A stretch of 64,000 nucleotides of DNA from contig UCEU01000002.1 in assembly GCA_900471485.1 (NCBI GenBank), forward strand, positions 1 through 64,000. The letters run 5' to 3'. Each line of letters starts with the position of its first letter. The stretch's first letter is position 1. The DNA comes from Hyphomicrobiales bacterium. GTDB lineage: Bacteria > Pseudomonadota > Alphaproteobacteria > Rhizobiales > Rhizobiaceae. Below are positions 1 through 9,966 of this stretch, piece after piece. The position numbers and the translations under genes were made by a program. The notes beneath the pieces are model-generated. The model saw only the letters and a program-made list of their open reading frames with translations. It had not been told where the DNA came from and ran no database searches.

Positions 1-351
1 TTTTGGAACGGGGATTTTCAGGACATCTTTTGCTGCCGCGATCTGAGCTCCCGGCCCTGCTGCCTATGAATTCATAACAGGCGTCGGATCGGCGTTTAAT
101 AGACCCGACCGGCCGGATTTCACACGCCGTTTGCGCTGGCGACTTGCACATGAACCAACAGCAAGTAGGTTGGCCGCCACCAATATTTCGCGAGAATGGC
201 AGATGCTTGCACGCTACAGAGAACAGAGACACGCGGACGCGACGAACAAAGGCGGGCTGGGGGATGGACGCTATTCCGATAGCCGGACTTTCGACGTCAC
301 AGGGCACCACGACGCCAGCGGCTTAATTCCCCGCCCATGCGAAGGTGGGCG
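1..351. other. Left-edge region without a supported gene
   Basis: I find no convincing coding sequence, RNA gene or strong hairpin in this stretch. Short open frames exist on both strands but none shows family resemblance or a good ribosome binding site. It probably carries the promoter and leader of the helicase gene that follows, and perhaps the upstream region of a gene lying to the left of the window. Confidence 0.5.
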
Positions 352-2814
352 ATGACCGTGCCTGCCCTGCCCCTGCTTCCCGTATCGCATGTCCTGCCCG
401 AGATCGCCGAGGCGCTCTTCACGACGAAACGTGCCGTACTTTCGGCGCCGCCAGGTGCCGGCAAGACTACGCTCGTGCCGCTGCATCTGCTTGGCGAGGC
501 ATGGCTCGGCGGCGGCAAGATTGTTCTGCTCGAGCCGCGACGGCTGGCGGCGCGCGCCGCGGCCGGGCGGATGGCCTCCCTTCTCAACGAAGCCGTCGGC
601 GAAACCGTCGGCTACCGTATGCGTCTCGACAACAGGATTTCGGCGCGCACGCGGATCGAGGTGGTGACCGAGGGCGTTTTCGCGCGGATGATCCTCGACG
701 ACCCTGAACTCTCAGGCGTTTCGACGGTCATTTTCGACGAGTTTCACGAACGCTCGCTCGACGCGGACTTCGGGCTGGCGCTGGCGCTCGACGTACAATC
801 GGCACTGCGCGACGATCTGCGCATCCTGGTGATGTCGGCGACGCTCGATGTCGAGCGCGTGGCCGCGCTGCTCGACAACCCGCCGATAATCGAAAGCATG
901 GGCCGGAGTTTTCCGATCGATATCCGCTATCAGGACCGGCCGGGTGGCGAACGCATCGAGGATGCGATGACGCGGGCGATCATCGACGCCCATGCCGGCG
1001 AGAGCGGATCGATCCTCGCCTTTCTCCCCGGCCAGGCGGAAATCTCGCGCGTGGCGGAGCGGCTCGAGGGGCGCATCAGCGGCGATACCCTGATCGCGCC
1101 GCTCTACGGCAATCTCAGCCAGAAGGAGCAGGACGCCGCCATTCGTCCCGCGCCATCGGGTACGCGAAAGATCGTTCTCGCAACATCGATCGCCGAGACT
1201 TCGATCACCATCGACGGCGTGCGTGTCGTCATCGACAGCGGCCTGCAGCGTCTGCCTGTCTTCGAAGCTTCGACGGGAATTACAAGACTCGAGACCGTTC
1301 GTGTCTCGCGCGCTTCGGCCGAACAAAGGGCGGGTCGCGCCGGACGCACCGAGCCGGGTATCGCCATTCGACTGTGGCACCAGGGGCAGACGGCCGCGCT
1401 GCCGGCCTTCACGCCGCCGCAGATATTGTCGAGCGATCTCTCCGGACTTGTGCTCGATCTCGCCCATTGGGGGGTGCAGGACACGCGGTCGCTCGCCTTC
1501 GTCGACCAGCCGCCGGACACCACGCTGGTGGAGGCGCGGATCCTGCTGCAGCAACTTGGCGCGCTGGACAAGGACGGCTCACTGATAGCGCGGGGCAAGA
1601 CGATGCGCGCGCTGGCACTGCCGCCGCGCCTGGCGGCGATGGTGGTTTCGGCCGGGGAAACGGGCCAGGCGCGCGATGCGGCGCTATTGGCGGTTCTGCT
1701 GACGGAACAGGGGCTGGGCGGCACGAGCATCGATCTCGAGGATCGGTTTCGGCGCTTCAAGATGGAGAAGGGCGACCGCGCAAAGGGAGCGCGGCAGCTG
1801 GCGGAGCGGCTAGCAAAGGGGCTCGATAAGGTGACGACCGGCGGGCCTAGCCTCGTTGGCCAATTGCTGATGCACGCCTTTCCCGACCGCATCGCGCTGC
1901 AGCGTGGTGGCCGCGGCCGCTTCGTCATGGCCAATGGCCGTGGAGCGGAGCTGCCGGAGACGGAAAGACTGGCCGGCAGCTCGATGCTTGTCATTGCCGA
2001 CCTGACGGGAAGAGCGGTACAGGGCCGTATCCTTGCGGCGGCCGAGATATCGCGAGGGGATGTGGAGGCCGAACTGCCGAGCGCCATCCGCACCGACGAC
2101 CAGACCTTCTTCGACCGACCGAGCAGGCAGGTGCGGGCGCGGCGGGCAACCCGGCTCGGCGCCATCATCTTCGACGAAACGCCACGGCCGCGCCCGACCG
2201 GAGAGGCGGTGGGCCGGGCGCTCGCAGACGGCATACGTGAAATGGGCCTTGGCGAACTGCCGTTTTCCAAGGAGGCGGCACAGTTGCGCGACCGGATCGG
2301 CTTTCTCCACCGCAGCATCGGCGCGCCCTGGCCGGACATGAGCGACGAAGCACTGCTCGAACGGCTGGACGAATGGTTCGTCCCCTTCCAGACACAGGCG
2401 CGCGCGTTTTCGGACATATCTGCGGGCGGGATTTCAAACGGGCTGATGTCGCTTGTGCCGCATGAACTGCAGCACGATCTCGCACGGCTGGCGCCGACGC
2501 ATTTCGAGGCACCGACGGGACAGCGCCACCCGATTCAATATGGCGGGGAAGAACCGACGCTGACGATCAGGGTGCAGGAGTTGTTCGGGCTGAAGCAGCA
2601 CCCTGCCATCGGCGGCGGGCGGCTGCCGCTTCTGCTCGAGATGACCTCGCCGGCGCACCGGCCGATCCAGACGACCCGCGACCTGCCCGGTTTCTGGGCC
2701 GGATCCTGGAAGGACGTGCGGGCCGACATGCGGGGACGCTATCCCCGACATCCCTGGCCGGAGCGGCCAGAGGATGCGATGCCAACGACAAGGGTGAAAC
2801 CACGTGGTACGTGA
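352..2814 (+). CDS. hrpB: ATP-dependent RNA helicase HrpB
   Basis: DEAH-type superfamily 2 helicase of about 820 residues, the usual HrpB length. Visible motifs in order are Walker A APPGAGKTT (near residue 35), the Walker B variant DEFHERS (near 130), SAT (near 160), the motif V stretch SIAETSITIDGV and motif VI QRAGRAGR (near 330). A long C-terminal half typical of HrpB follows. The biological substrate of HrpB is not well defined. I chose the ATG at 352 because AAGGTGGG lies just upstream; an in-frame ATG at 337 is possible but has poorer spacing. Its stop overlaps the start of actS, so the two may be co-transcribed. Confidence 0.93.
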   Translation: MTVPALPLLPVSHVLPEIAEALFTTKRAVLSAPPGAGKTTLVPLHLLGEAWLGGGKIVLLEPRRLAARAAAGRMASLLNEAVGETVGYRMRLDNRISARTRIEVVTEGVFARMILDDPELSGVSTVIFDEFHERSLDADFGLALALDVQSALRDDLRILVMSATLDVERVAALLDNPPIIESMGRSFPIDIRYQDRPGGERIEDAMTRAIIDAHAGESGSILAFLPGQAEISRVAERLEGRISGDTLIAPLYGNLSQKEQDAAIRPAPSGTRKIVLATSIAETSITIDGVRVVIDSGLQRLPVFEASTGITRLETVRVSRASAEQRAGRAGRTEPGIAIRLWHQGQTAALPAFTPPQILSSDLSGLVLDLAHWGVQDTRSLAFVDQPPDTTLVEARILLQQLGALDKDGSLIARGKTMRALALPPRLAAMVVSAGETGQARDAALLAVLLTEQGLGGTSIDLEDRFRRFKMEKGDRAKGARQLAERLAKGLDKVTTGGPSLVGQLLMHAFPDRIALQRGGRGRFVMANGRGAELPETERLAGSSMLVIADLTGRAVQGRILAAAEISRGDVEAELPSAIRTDDQTFFDRPSRQVRARRATRLGAIIFDETPRPRPTGEAVGRALADGIREMGLGELPFSKEAAQLRDRIGFLHRSIGAPWPDMSDEALLERLDEWFVPFQTQARAFSDISAGGISNGLMSLVPHELQHDLARLAPTHFEAPTGQRHPIQYGGEEPTLTIRVQELFGLKQHPAIGGGRLPLLLEMTSPAHRPIQTTRDLPGFWAGSWKDVRADMRGRYPRHPWPERPEDAMPTTRVKPRGT

Positions 2815-4150
2815 ACCAAACCAAAATCCGGGACAACCGGCGGCCGATCAGATCGAGGCGACACCGGCGAAAGGCCGTAGTCACAGCCGCCGGCTGCGCT
2901 TGCAGACACTGGTGTGGCTTAGGTGGCTTGCGGTCTGGGGGCAGACGCTGACCGTTTTCGTCGTCGCTTTCTGGCTGAAGTTCCCCCTGCCGCTGATGGC
3001 GAGCATAACGCTTATCGCGGCGCTGGCGGTGGTCAACTTCTACCTGATGATCCGATATCCATCGACGCATCGCATCGATCCGGAAACGGCCTTCGGGTTG
3101 CTCGGCTTCGATCTGCTGCAGCTTTGCGCGCTACTCTTCATTACCGGCGGTCTCGCCAACCCCTTCGCTGCGCTGGTCTGCGTGCCCGTGATCATTTCAT
3201 TCGCGTCGCAGCCGATCCGCTACAGCTCGGCGCTGATCATCATCGCGATGGTGTGCATCACCATCCTGGCCTTTTCGCCCTTCCCGCTTCCGTGGTTCGA
3301 GGGGCTGGAGGTCAACGTCCACAATGTCATGCAGTTCGGCGTGTGGTGCTCGATCGCTTCGACGATGGCGTTCGCCGCCTTCTATGCCTATCGCGTCTCG
3401 ATGGAAGCCAGCCAGCTGGCGGACGCGCTGGCGGCAACGGAGCTCGTGCTGCAGCGGGAGAAACATCTCTCGCAGCTGGACGGACTGGCGGCCGCGGCGG
3501 CACACGAGCTCGGCACGCCGCTTGCGACCATCAGCGTCGTCGCCAAGGAGATGGAACGGGAACTGAAGGACGACGACCGTTTCCGCGAGGATGTGCTGCT
3601 GCTGCGGAGCCAGAGCGAACGCTGCCGCGATATCCTTCGCCGGCTGGCAACTCTTTCCGCCGAGGGCGAAGCGCATCTGCGGAGACTTCCGCTCTCGTCG
3701 ATGATGGAGGAGATCATCGCGCCGCATCGCGAGTTCGGTATCAAGATCGATTTCATAGAGAAGAGCCCGCGCAAGAGCGAGCCGGTCACCGATCGCAATG
3801 CCGGGATCATGTACGGACTCGGCAACCTGATCGAGAACGCCGTCGATTATGCCCGCGACAAGGTGATCGTGACGGTGGAGCATGATACCGGGATGGTTCG
3901 CATCACCATCGAGGACGACGGCGAAGGCTATTCGCCGGATATATTGACGCGTATCGGCGAACCTTATGTTACGAAGCGGCAGCGCGAGGACAGGGCCGGT
4001 GGGCTGGGGCTCGGGCTTTTCATCGCCAAGACGCTACTGGAGCGTTCGGGGGCATCGCTGGTGTTCGAGAATCGTGCGCCAGTGACCGCGGGGGCGCGCA
4101 TCCGGGTCGAGTGGCCGCGCATGCTGATCGACGCGCATTCGACAAAGTGA
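2804..4150 (+). CDS. actS: Redox sensor histidine kinase ActS (RegB/PrrB family)
   Basis: Membrane histidine kinase of 448 residues that phosphorylates the response regulator encoded next to it. The N-terminal half holds about six hydrophobic segments. It contains the RegB signature GGLANPF (GGxxNPF, implicated in ubiquinone sensing) near residue 110. The H-box is AAHELGTPLATIS with the phospho-accepting His near 232. Further on is SERCRDILRRL, whose Cys matches the redox-active cysteine of RegB. The C-terminal ATPase domain has N, DDGEGYS and GGLGLGLF boxes. The start is GTG at 2804, overlapping the hrpB stop. In rhizobia, ActS/ActR controls acid tolerance, carbon fixation and respiratory genes; here that role is inferred by family. 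Confidence 0.93.
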   Translation: MVREPNQNPGQPAADQIEATPAKGRSHSRRLRLQTLVWLRWLAVWGQTLTVFVVAFWLKFPLPLMASITLIAALAVVNFYLMIRYPSTHRIDPETAFGLLGFDLLQLCALLFITGGLANPFAALVCVPVIISFASQPIRYSSALIIIAMVCITILAFSPFPLPWFEGLEVNVHNVMQFGVWCSIASTMAFAAFYAYRVSMEASQLADALAATELVLQREKHLSQLDGLAAAAAHELGTPLATISVVAKEMERELKDDDRFREDVLLLRSQSERCRDILRRLATLSAEGEAHLRRLPLSSMMEEIIAPHREFGIKIDFIEKSPRKSEPVTDRNAGIMYGLGNLIENAVDYARDKVIVTVEHDTGMVRITIEDDGEGYSPDILTRIGEPYVTKRQREDRAGGLGLGLFIAKTLLERSGASLVFENRAPVTAGARIRVEWPRMLIDAHSTK

Positions 4151-4213
4151 TGCGATCGGCATAAGGAAGATTAAGACCTACTATCAGGCGGATGGCCGCC
4201 GGGATTGACGCTG

Positions 4214-4789
4214 ATGAATGAGAATGACGAAAACGCCGAAGCTGTGAACGCGGATCATATCGGGCCGGATGCGAGCCTCCTCATTGTGGACGACGACGGT
4301 CCATTCCTACGCCGTCTGGCGCGCGCCATGGAAACGCGCGGGTTCCAGGTGGAAACCGCCGAATCCGTCGCGGATGGCGTGGCGAAATCAAAAACGCATC
4401 CGCCCAAATATGCCGTGGTCGATCTGCGGCTTGGAGACGGCACCGGGCTCGACGTGATCGAGGCTATCCGCCAGCGCCGCGACGACACGCGGATCATCGT
4501 GCTGACTGGTTACGGCAATATCGCCACCGCAGTCACAGCGGTGAAGCTTGGTGCGGTCGATTATCTGGCGAAGCCCGCCGATGCCGACGACGTTTATGCC
4601 GCGCTGACACAGCGAGCCGGCGAAAAGGCGGAGCTTCCCGAGAACCCGATGTCTGCGGACCGGGTGCGCTGGGAGCATATCCAACGCGTCTATGAAATGT
4701 GCGAACGCAACGTGTCGGAGACGGCGCGGCGGCTCAACATGCACCGCAGGACGCTGCAGCGCATCCTCGCCAAGCGGGCGCCCAAGTAA
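4214..4789 (+). CDS. actR: Response regulator ActR (RegA/PrrA family)
   Basis: Response regulator of about 191 residues and partner of ActS, encoded 63 bp upstream. The receiver domain has the acidic pair DDD near the start, the phospho-acceptor in VVDLRLGDGTGLD, and the conserved Thr and Lys in VLTGYG and AKPAD. The C-terminal Fis-type helix-turn-helix ends NMHRRTLQRILAKRAPK and is nearly invariant in RegA proteins. I chose the ATG at 4214; an in-frame TTG at 4205 would add three residues. It faces mmcB tail to tail with only 13 bp between stops and no obvious terminator. Confidence 0.93.
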   Translation: MNENDENAEAVNADHIGPDASLLIVDDDGPFLRRLARAMETRGFQVETAESVADGVAKSKTHPPKYAVVDLRLGDGTGLDVIEAIRQRRDDTRIIVLTGYGNIATAVTAVKLGAVDYLAKPADADDVYAALTQRAGEKAELPENPMSADRVRWEHIQRVYEMCERNVSETARRLNMHRRTLQRILAKRAPK

Positions 4790-4802
4790 GCGCAGAGCAA
4801 GT

Positions 4803-5297
4803 TCAGACGTCGTCGACGTCGAAAGGCTTGCCGTTTGCCCATTCCGCCATCATCAGGCGCTGGGCAGCGGCGCGGGAGAAATTGAGCGTAACCGACTTAC
4901 GGGTGGCGGGCGCCAGACGGTGCTCGGGCGCATCGCGCAGCATATGTGCGCCATAACCATCAGACAGGAAGAGGCCGCACTCCTCCGGGAAGATATCGAG
5001 CGGCACGTCCTTGTGCGTCGCGAAGAACAGGCGGTCGCAATGCGCCCGGTAATCCGGCCATTTGCGATCGACCTTGAAGTCCTCGATCGAGGTCTTGATC
5101 TCGATGATCCAGATCTCACCCTTCTCGGAAATGGTGATCAGATCGGCGCGTCGGCCGCTCGCCAGCGGAAGCTCGGGCAGCACGGCGTGGCGCATCTCGT
5201 GAAGCAGGATCTGCGTCCCCCGGCGCACCAGCATGGCCCTGTCCGATTGTCGGCCATCGATTAACGGATTGTTATTATAAACACTCAAAATCGTCAT
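4803..5297 (-). CDS. mmcB: MmcB-family DNA repair protein
   Basis: A 164-residue protein matching the MmcB family (formerly a DUF). It has a PD-(D/E)XK-like nuclease core with GRRADLITISEKGEIWIIEIK, where the acidic residue and the E-x-K pair fit a metal-dependent nuclease site, followed by KTSIEDFKVDRKWPDY. In Caulobacter the family is linked to mitomycin C damage repair; activity here is inferred. It is transcribed divergently from the L,D-transpeptidase gene across a 181-bp gap. I saw no convincing alphaproteobacterial LexA box in that gap. Confidence 0.82.
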   Translation of the reverse strand: MTILSVYNNNPLIDGRQSDRAMLVRRGTQILLHEMRHAVLPELPLASGRRADLITISEKGEIWIIEIKTSIEDFKVDRKWPDYRAHCDRLFFATHKDVPLDIFPEECGLFLSDGYGAHMLRDAPEHRLAPATRKSVTLNFSRAAAQRLMMAEWANGKPFDVDDV

Positions 5298-5478
5298 GGA
5301 TAAGCTGGTGTCCGGCGCGCGCGTTGTTGCAAAAAAACCATGCGGTTCTAGTTTGCGGTTGCGTATTCACTCTGCCGCATTGCAACAGCTTGCAAAGGCA
5401 AAGTTAATCGAAAATAAACCATAATCAAACATGGTTCAAAACACCGCTTCTCCTTTGCCCCTTTCTTAAGAGACATCC
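5298..5478. promoter_or_regulatory. Divergent promoter region mmcB / L,D-transpeptidase
   Basis: This 181-bp gap must hold promoters for both flanking genes. It contains TTGCAA at 5327-5332, 5380-5385 and 5390-5395. The last two form direct repeats exactly 10 bp apart (one helical turn), and an AT-rich stretch follows before the transpeptidase start. The pattern suggests a protein binding site, but I cannot name the regulator. Confidence 0.4.
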
Positions 5479-6168
5479 ATGCGCATCCGCAATGCATTTC
5501 CTGTATTCGGCCTGATGGCGACGCTCGCTCTGGCCGGTTGCTCCACGACTTCCGAAAGCGCCTCCGTCGAAAACAAGACTGCCGCTCCGGGACCGACTGT
5601 CCAGACCGCGCAAATCTTCGACGACGCCTACGGCGTCACCACGGATGCCGGTTACTCGCTTCCTGCGATCCCGATCCAAAAGGTCAAGCCGCAGTTCCAC
5701 CGGCAGGTTGTCTCCTACGAAACCGCGGAGCGTCCGGGCACGATCATCGTCAACACCCGCGAGCGCTTCCTTTACTACATCATGCCCGGCGGCAAGGCGA
5801 TGCGCTACGGCATCGGCGTCGGCAAGCAGGGCTTCGCATGGGCCGGTACCGCATACGTCGCCTGGAAACAGGAATGGCCGAACTGGCATCCCCCGAAGGA
5901 AATGGCCGTTCGCCGCCCCGAGATCGCCAAATACGTCGAAGACGGCATGGGCCCAGGCCTCTCCAACCCGCTCGGCGCGCGCGCCATGTACCTCTTCAAC
6001 GAAGAGGGCAAGGATACCTTGTTCCGCCTGCACGGCACGCCGGAATGGGCATCCATCGGAACCGCCGCCTCCTCTGGCTGCATCCGCTTGATCAACCAGG
6101 ACGTCATCGACCTCTACAGCCGCGTCCGTCCGGGCCGCACGACGTCCAAGGTCATCGTTATCCAGTAA
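5479..6168 (+). CDS. L,D-transpeptidase (YkuD domain) lipoprotein
   Basis: A 229-residue exported protein. The N-terminus carries a lipoprotein signal ending LALAGCST, so the mature chain probably starts at Cys near residue 20 and is anchored in a membrane. The YkuD domain holds the catalytic motif HGTPEWASIG with SSGCIRL, giving the His and the nucleophilic Cys. Such enzymes form 3-3 peptidoglycan cross-links or attach proteins to peptidoglycan, and these activities are important in Rhizobiales with polar growth. It stands alone, divergent from mmcB, and ends at a strong terminator shared with glcB. Confidence 0.9.
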   Translation: MRIRNAFPVFGLMATLALAGCSTTSESASVENKTAAPGPTVQTAQIFDDAYGVTTDAGYSLPAIPIQKVKPQFHRQVVSYETAERPGTIIVNTRERFLYYIMPGGKAMRYGIGVGKQGFAWAGTAYVAWKQEWPNWHPPKEMAVRRPEIAKYVEDGMGPGLSNPLGARAMYLFNEEGKDTLFRLHGTPEWASIGTAASSGCIRLINQDVIDLYSRVRPGRTTSKVIVIQ

Positions 6169-6189
6169 GCTGGACCTCAAATTCGGTAT

Positions 6190-6228
6190 AAAAAAGGCCG
6201 CCGCAATCTTCATTGCGGCGGCCTTTTC
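6190..6228. terminator. Bidirectional terminator between L,D-transpeptidase and glcB
   Basis: A perfect 12-bp stem, GGCCGCCGCAAT paired with its complement around a CTTC loop, has an A-run on its left and a T-run on its right. It can act as a Rho-independent terminator for both converging genes. Confidence 0.9.
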
Positions 6229-6243
6229 GTTGCTGGACCGAGA

Positions 6244-8415
6244 TCAGGCGTTCTGCTTCGCCTTGAGTTCGAGACGGCGACGATGCAGGACCGGCTCGGT
6301 ATAGCCGTTCGGCTGCGAGCGGCCCTTCAGCACGAGGTCGAGAGCTGCGTGGAAAGCGATCGAGCCTTCGAAGTCGGGGGCCATCGGCATATAGAGCGGA
6401 TCGGACGCGTTCTGTTGATCGACGACGGCGGCCATGCGCTGCATGGTCTCCTCTATCTGCTCCTTCGTGACAACGCGGTGGTGAAGCCAGTTGGCCATGT
6501 GCTGCGCCGAGATGCGAAGCGTCGCGCGATCTTCCATCAGGCCGACATTGTTGATGTCGGGGACCTTGGAGCAGCCGACGCCCTGATCGACCCAGCGCAC
6601 GACATAGCCGAGGATGCCCTGCGCGTTGTTGTCGAGTTCGCGCTGGATTTCCTCCGGCGTCCAGTTGGGACGGACGGCGACGGGCACGGAGAGGATATCG
6701 CTCAGCTTGGCGCGCGGGCGATCCTTCAGGCCGCGCTGGACATTGGCGACGTTGACGCGGTGATAATGGGTGGCATGGAGGGTGGCCGCCGTCGGCGACG
6801 GGACCCAGGCGGTGTTCGCGCCGGCCTTCGGATGGGCGATCTTCTGCTCCAGCATGGCGGCCATCAGATCCGGCATGGCCCACATGCCCTTGCCGATCTG
6901 CGCGTGGCCGGAAAGGCCGCATTCGAGACCGATATCGACATTCCAGTTCTCGTAAGCCGCGATCCAGGCGGCCTGCTTCATGTCGCCCTTGCGGATCATC
7001 GGGCCGGCTTCCATCGAGGTGTGCATCTCGTCGCCGGTGCGATCGAGGAAGCCGGTGTTGATGAAGACGACACGCTCGCGGGCGGCGCGGATGCATTCCT
7101 TGAGGTTGACGGTGGTGCGGCGCTCCTCGTCCATGATGCCCATCTTCATGGTGTTTCTCGCCATGCCGAGCGCATCTTCGACACGGCCGAAGATCTCGAC
7201 GGCGAAGGCGACTTCCTCGGGGCCGTGCATCTTCGGCTTGACGACGTACATGGAGCCGCTGCGCGAATTCTTGCGGCGGCCATTCGGGCCGATATCGTAA
7301 AGCGCGATGGCGGCCGTGATCATGGCGTCCATGATGCCCTCGGGCACCTCGTTGCCATCGCGATCAAGGATAGCCGGATTCGTCATGAGGTGACCGACGT
7401 TTCTGATCAGCATCAGCGAGCGGCGATGGACCTCGAACTCCGCGCCGTCGGGACCGGTGTAATCGAGATCGGGATTGAGCTTGCGGATGAAACTCTTGCC
7501 GCCCTTCGACACCTCTTCCTGCAGATCACCCTTCATCAGGCCGAGCCAGTTGCGGTAGACCTCGGTCTTGTCGTCGGCGTCGACGGCGGCGATGGAATCC
7601 TCGGAGTCCATGATCGTGGTGATGGCGGATTCGAGCCAGACATCGGAAATGTGGGCAGCGTCGCTCTTGCCGATCGCAGTTCCGGCATCGATGACGATGT
7701 CGATATGGATGCCGTTGTTCTTCAGAAGGATGCTGGTCGGCGCAGACGCTTCACCTCGATAGCCGGCGAAATGCGAGGTATCCTTCAGCGCGACATGTTC
7801 GCCATCAGTGGACGTGATAGCGAGCGCGCCATCCTTGATCACGAGGCCGGCGACGTCCTTCCAGCTCCAATCGACGAGCGGAACGGCGTTGTCGAGGAAA
7901 TCGCGAACCCAGGCGATGACCTTTTCGCCGCGCTTCTGATTGTAGCCCTTGCCCTTCTCCGCGCCGTCGGCCTCGGAGATCGCGTCGGTGCCGTAGAGCG
8001 CGTCGTAGAGCGAGCCCCAGCGGGCGTTTGCCGCGTTCAGCGCATAGCGGGCGTTCATGACCGGGACGACCAGCTGCGGGCCGGCGATGGAGGCGATCTC
8101 CGGATCGACATTCGTCGTGCTGACCTGGAAATCGGAGCCCTCGGGCAGGAGATAGCCGATCTCGCGCAGGAAGGCCTGATAGGCGTCCATATCGGTGGGA
8201 GCGCCGTGCTGGCGATACCAATCGTCGATGCGCAGCTGCAGGGCGTCGCGTTTGGCGAGCAGTTCGCGGTTTTTCGGCGCCAGATCATGGACGATGGCCG
8301 AGAAGTCGGCAAAGAACTTGTCCGCATCGAGCCCGAGACCGGGAAGCGCCTCCTTGACCAGGAAATCATGAAGGACGGCTTCAATCGCAAGACCGTGTTT
8401 TTCGATGCGGCTCAT
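6244..8415 (-). CDS. glcB: Malate synthase G
   Basis: A 723-residue protein, the usual length of malate synthase G, which condenses glyoxylate with acetyl-CoA to give malate in the glyoxylate route. Family sequences such as [32 protein letters not shown] and the C-terminal [12 protein letters not shown] are present. The second of these contains the conserved residues of the active-site loop. A good ribosome binding site (GAGGAGA) precedes the ATG. The gene is monocistronic between a terminator and a 98-bp upstream gap. With pckA, phaZ and ppsR in the same window it fits growth on acetate, fatty acids or stored PHB. Confidence 0.97.
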   Translation of the reverse strand: MSRIEKHGLAIEAVLHDFLVKEALPGLGLDADKFFADFSAIVHDLAPKNRELLAKRDALQLRIDDWYRQHGAPTDMDAYQAFLREIGYLLPEGSDFQVSTTNVDPEIASIAGPQLVVPVMNARYALNAANARWGSLYDALYGTDAISEADGAEKGKGYNQKRGEKVIAWVRDFLDNAVPLVDWSWKDVAGLVIKDGALAITSTDGEHVALKDTSHFAGYRGEASAPTSILLKNNGIHIDIVIDAGTAIGKSDAAHISDVWLESAITTIMDSEDSIAAVDADDKTEVYRNWLGLMKGDLQEEVSKGGKSFIRKLNPDLDYTGPDGAEFEVHRRSLMLIRNVGHLMTNPAILDRDGNEVPEGIMDAMITAAIALYDIGPNGRRKNSRSGSMYVVKPKMHGPEEVAFAVEIFGRVEDALGMARNTMKMGIMDEERRTTVNLKECIRAARERVVFINTGFLDRTGDEMHTSMEAGPMIRKGDMKQAAWIAAYENWNVDIGLECGLSGHAQIGKGMWAMPDLMAAMLEQKIAHPKAGANTAWVPSPTAATLHATHYHRVNVANVQRGLKDRPRAKLSDILSVPVAVRPNWTPEEIQRELDNNAQGILGYVVRWVDQGVGCSKVPDINNVGLMEDRATLRISAQHMANWLHHRVVTKEQIEETMQRMAAVVDQQNASDPLYMPMAPDFEGSIAFHAALDLVLKGRSQPNGYTEPVLHRRRLELKAKQNA

Positions 8416-8513
8416 AGACTATCTCCTCGGGCGGCGCGTTTTTCGCATGCTGCCACTTTGACCGGCTTTCATTCATAGTCAATCAGGCAATAGTTTGAAA
8501 GATTTATGCCTTT

Positions 8514-9917
8514 TCAGGCAAGAACTCTCGGCGTGACGCGCATCGGCAGGCCGTTCTGCGGCTGGGTGGTCAGTTTCTGCACCGGCCATGGATTGGTTTC
8601 ATCCGTCATGTCGAAGCGGAAGCGATGCATCATGACGGCAAGCGCGATCACCGCCTCCTGCAGCGCGAAGGTGGCGCCGATGCAGACCCGCGGGCCGGCG
8701 CCGAAGGGGAGGAACTGGAAGCGGCTGATCTTGCCGCGGTTTTCGGGCAGGAAGCGCTCCGGCATGTAGGCACGGGGCTTGTCCCAATAGAGTTCGTGGC
8801 GGTGCAGCGTCCAGGGCATGATCAGCACGGTGACGCCGGCCTCGATCTCGACCGTCTCGCCCTTGGCATTTGTCCAGCGATCATCCGATATCGCGGCGCG
8901 GTTGATCGAGGGCGCCGGCGGATAGAGGCGCAGGGCCTCTTCGAAGGCGGCGCGCGTATAGGGCATGAGATCGAGCCACTTCACCGGCTCGGCGCCTGTT
9001 GCCAGCACGCGGTCGATCTCTTCCTCCATCGCGTCGCGGATATGCGGCGTGTTGGCGACGCAATAGAGCGTCCAGGCCAACGCGCGGGCCGTGGTTTCGT
9101 GACCGGCGCCAATGAAGGTGAGGATATTGTCCTCGATCTCGGCGTTGGTGAGCCCGCCAGACTTTGCCTGGTCGAGCAACAGCGTCAGGAAATCCTCGGG
9201 CGTCGTGTGGCGGTCCGCTTCCATGCGGGCCAAACGGGCATCCATGGTTTCGCGGACAATGGTGCGGAATTTCTCCAGCACCTTCTGGCCACCGATGCGG
9301 GTAACCCGGGGCACCCAGGAAGGTGCACGCAGGAGGTCCATGGGGTCAACGCGGCCCATGCGATGCAAGAGCGCGTTGACATCGTCAGCGAAGCTGTCGG
9401 AGGAAGTGACGATCTCGCCGGAAAACAGCGTGTCTGCGAGGATGACAAAGGTGAGCTCGGCCATATCGGCGGCGATCTCGAAGGTCTTTCCGTCGCTGCC
9501 CGCTTCTTGGTACTTGCGAACGTACTCTTCCGACTGGCGCAGCATCTGGCCGGCGAAGCCATTGGCGTGGCGCGGTGTGAATACCGGGGCGACCGCCTTG
9601 CGCGAGCGCTTCCAGACCTCGCCTTCGGCCGTCAGCAGGCCATCGCGTAGTATGGGCCGCAAGATCAGCTGGCGGATATCCGACATGCGGTAATTGGCGG
9701 CGTTATCGACCAACACATGCTTGATCAGGCCGGGATCGTTGACGATGATCGTGCGTTCGCGAAAGAACTTCGTCTTGATGAAAGGCAGCGTGTAAGAGGG
9801 CTCGCCCCACAGCTCCAGCGGATTGCGGAGGATGGTGCGGATGATCTCGAACCGGCTCGGCGGCACGGTACGCGGAATGGGCGCTGGCGGAACGAATGGA
9901 TCTGGACGCATGTCCAT
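8514..9917 (-). CDS. Cytochrome P450
   Basis: A soluble bacterial P450 of 467 residues. The oxygen-binding I-helix motif GAGHETTA lies near residue 280, the ExxR motif EEALRLYP near 330, and the heme-binding signature FGAGPRVCIG with the cysteine ligand near 410. There is no N-terminal membrane anchor. No ferredoxin or reductase gene lies beside it, so its redox partner and substrate are unknown. The start is ATG at 9917, with another in-frame ATG two codons later. It lies 49 bp beyond the end of the DUF1402 gene on the same strand and could be co-transcribed with it. Confidence 0.93.
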   Translation of the reverse strand: MDMRPDPFVPPAPIPRTVPPSRFEIIRTILRNPLELWGEPSYTLPFIKTKFFRERTIIVNDPGLIKHVLVDNAANYRMSDIRQLILRPILRDGLLTAEGEVWKRSRKAVAPVFTPRHANGFAGQMLRQSEEYVRKYQEAGSDGKTFEIAADMAELTFVILADTLFSGEIVTSSDSFADDVNALLHRMGRVDPMDLLRAPSWVPRVTRIGGQKVLEKFRTIVRETMDARLARMEADRHTTPEDFLTLLLDQAKSGGLTNAEIEDNILTFIGAGHETTARALAWTLYCVANTPHIRDAMEEEIDRVLATGAEPVKWLDLMPYTRAAFEEALRLYPPAPSINRAAISDDRWTNAKGETVEIEAGVTVLIMPWTLHRHELYWDKPRAYMPERFLPENRGKISRFQFLPFGAGPRVCIGATFALQEAVIALAVMMHRFRFDMTDETNPWPVQKLTTQPQNGLPMRVTPRVLA

Positions 9918-9966
9918 TGGGTACTAGCCTTTCGCGGAAGATTGCCCTCCCCGGCAGGCTAAAAAA

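Noticed and set aside
5298..5478. LexA (SOS) box upstream of mmcB
   Set aside because: GTTC occurs (5345-5348), but no second GTTC at the seven-base spacing of the alphaproteobacterial LexA site follows.
6283..8478. 731-codon open frame on the plus strand
   Set aside because: It lies entirely antisense to glcB, and its translation is rich in Asp, Gly, His and Val without any family motif. It is a high-GC shadow of a real gene.
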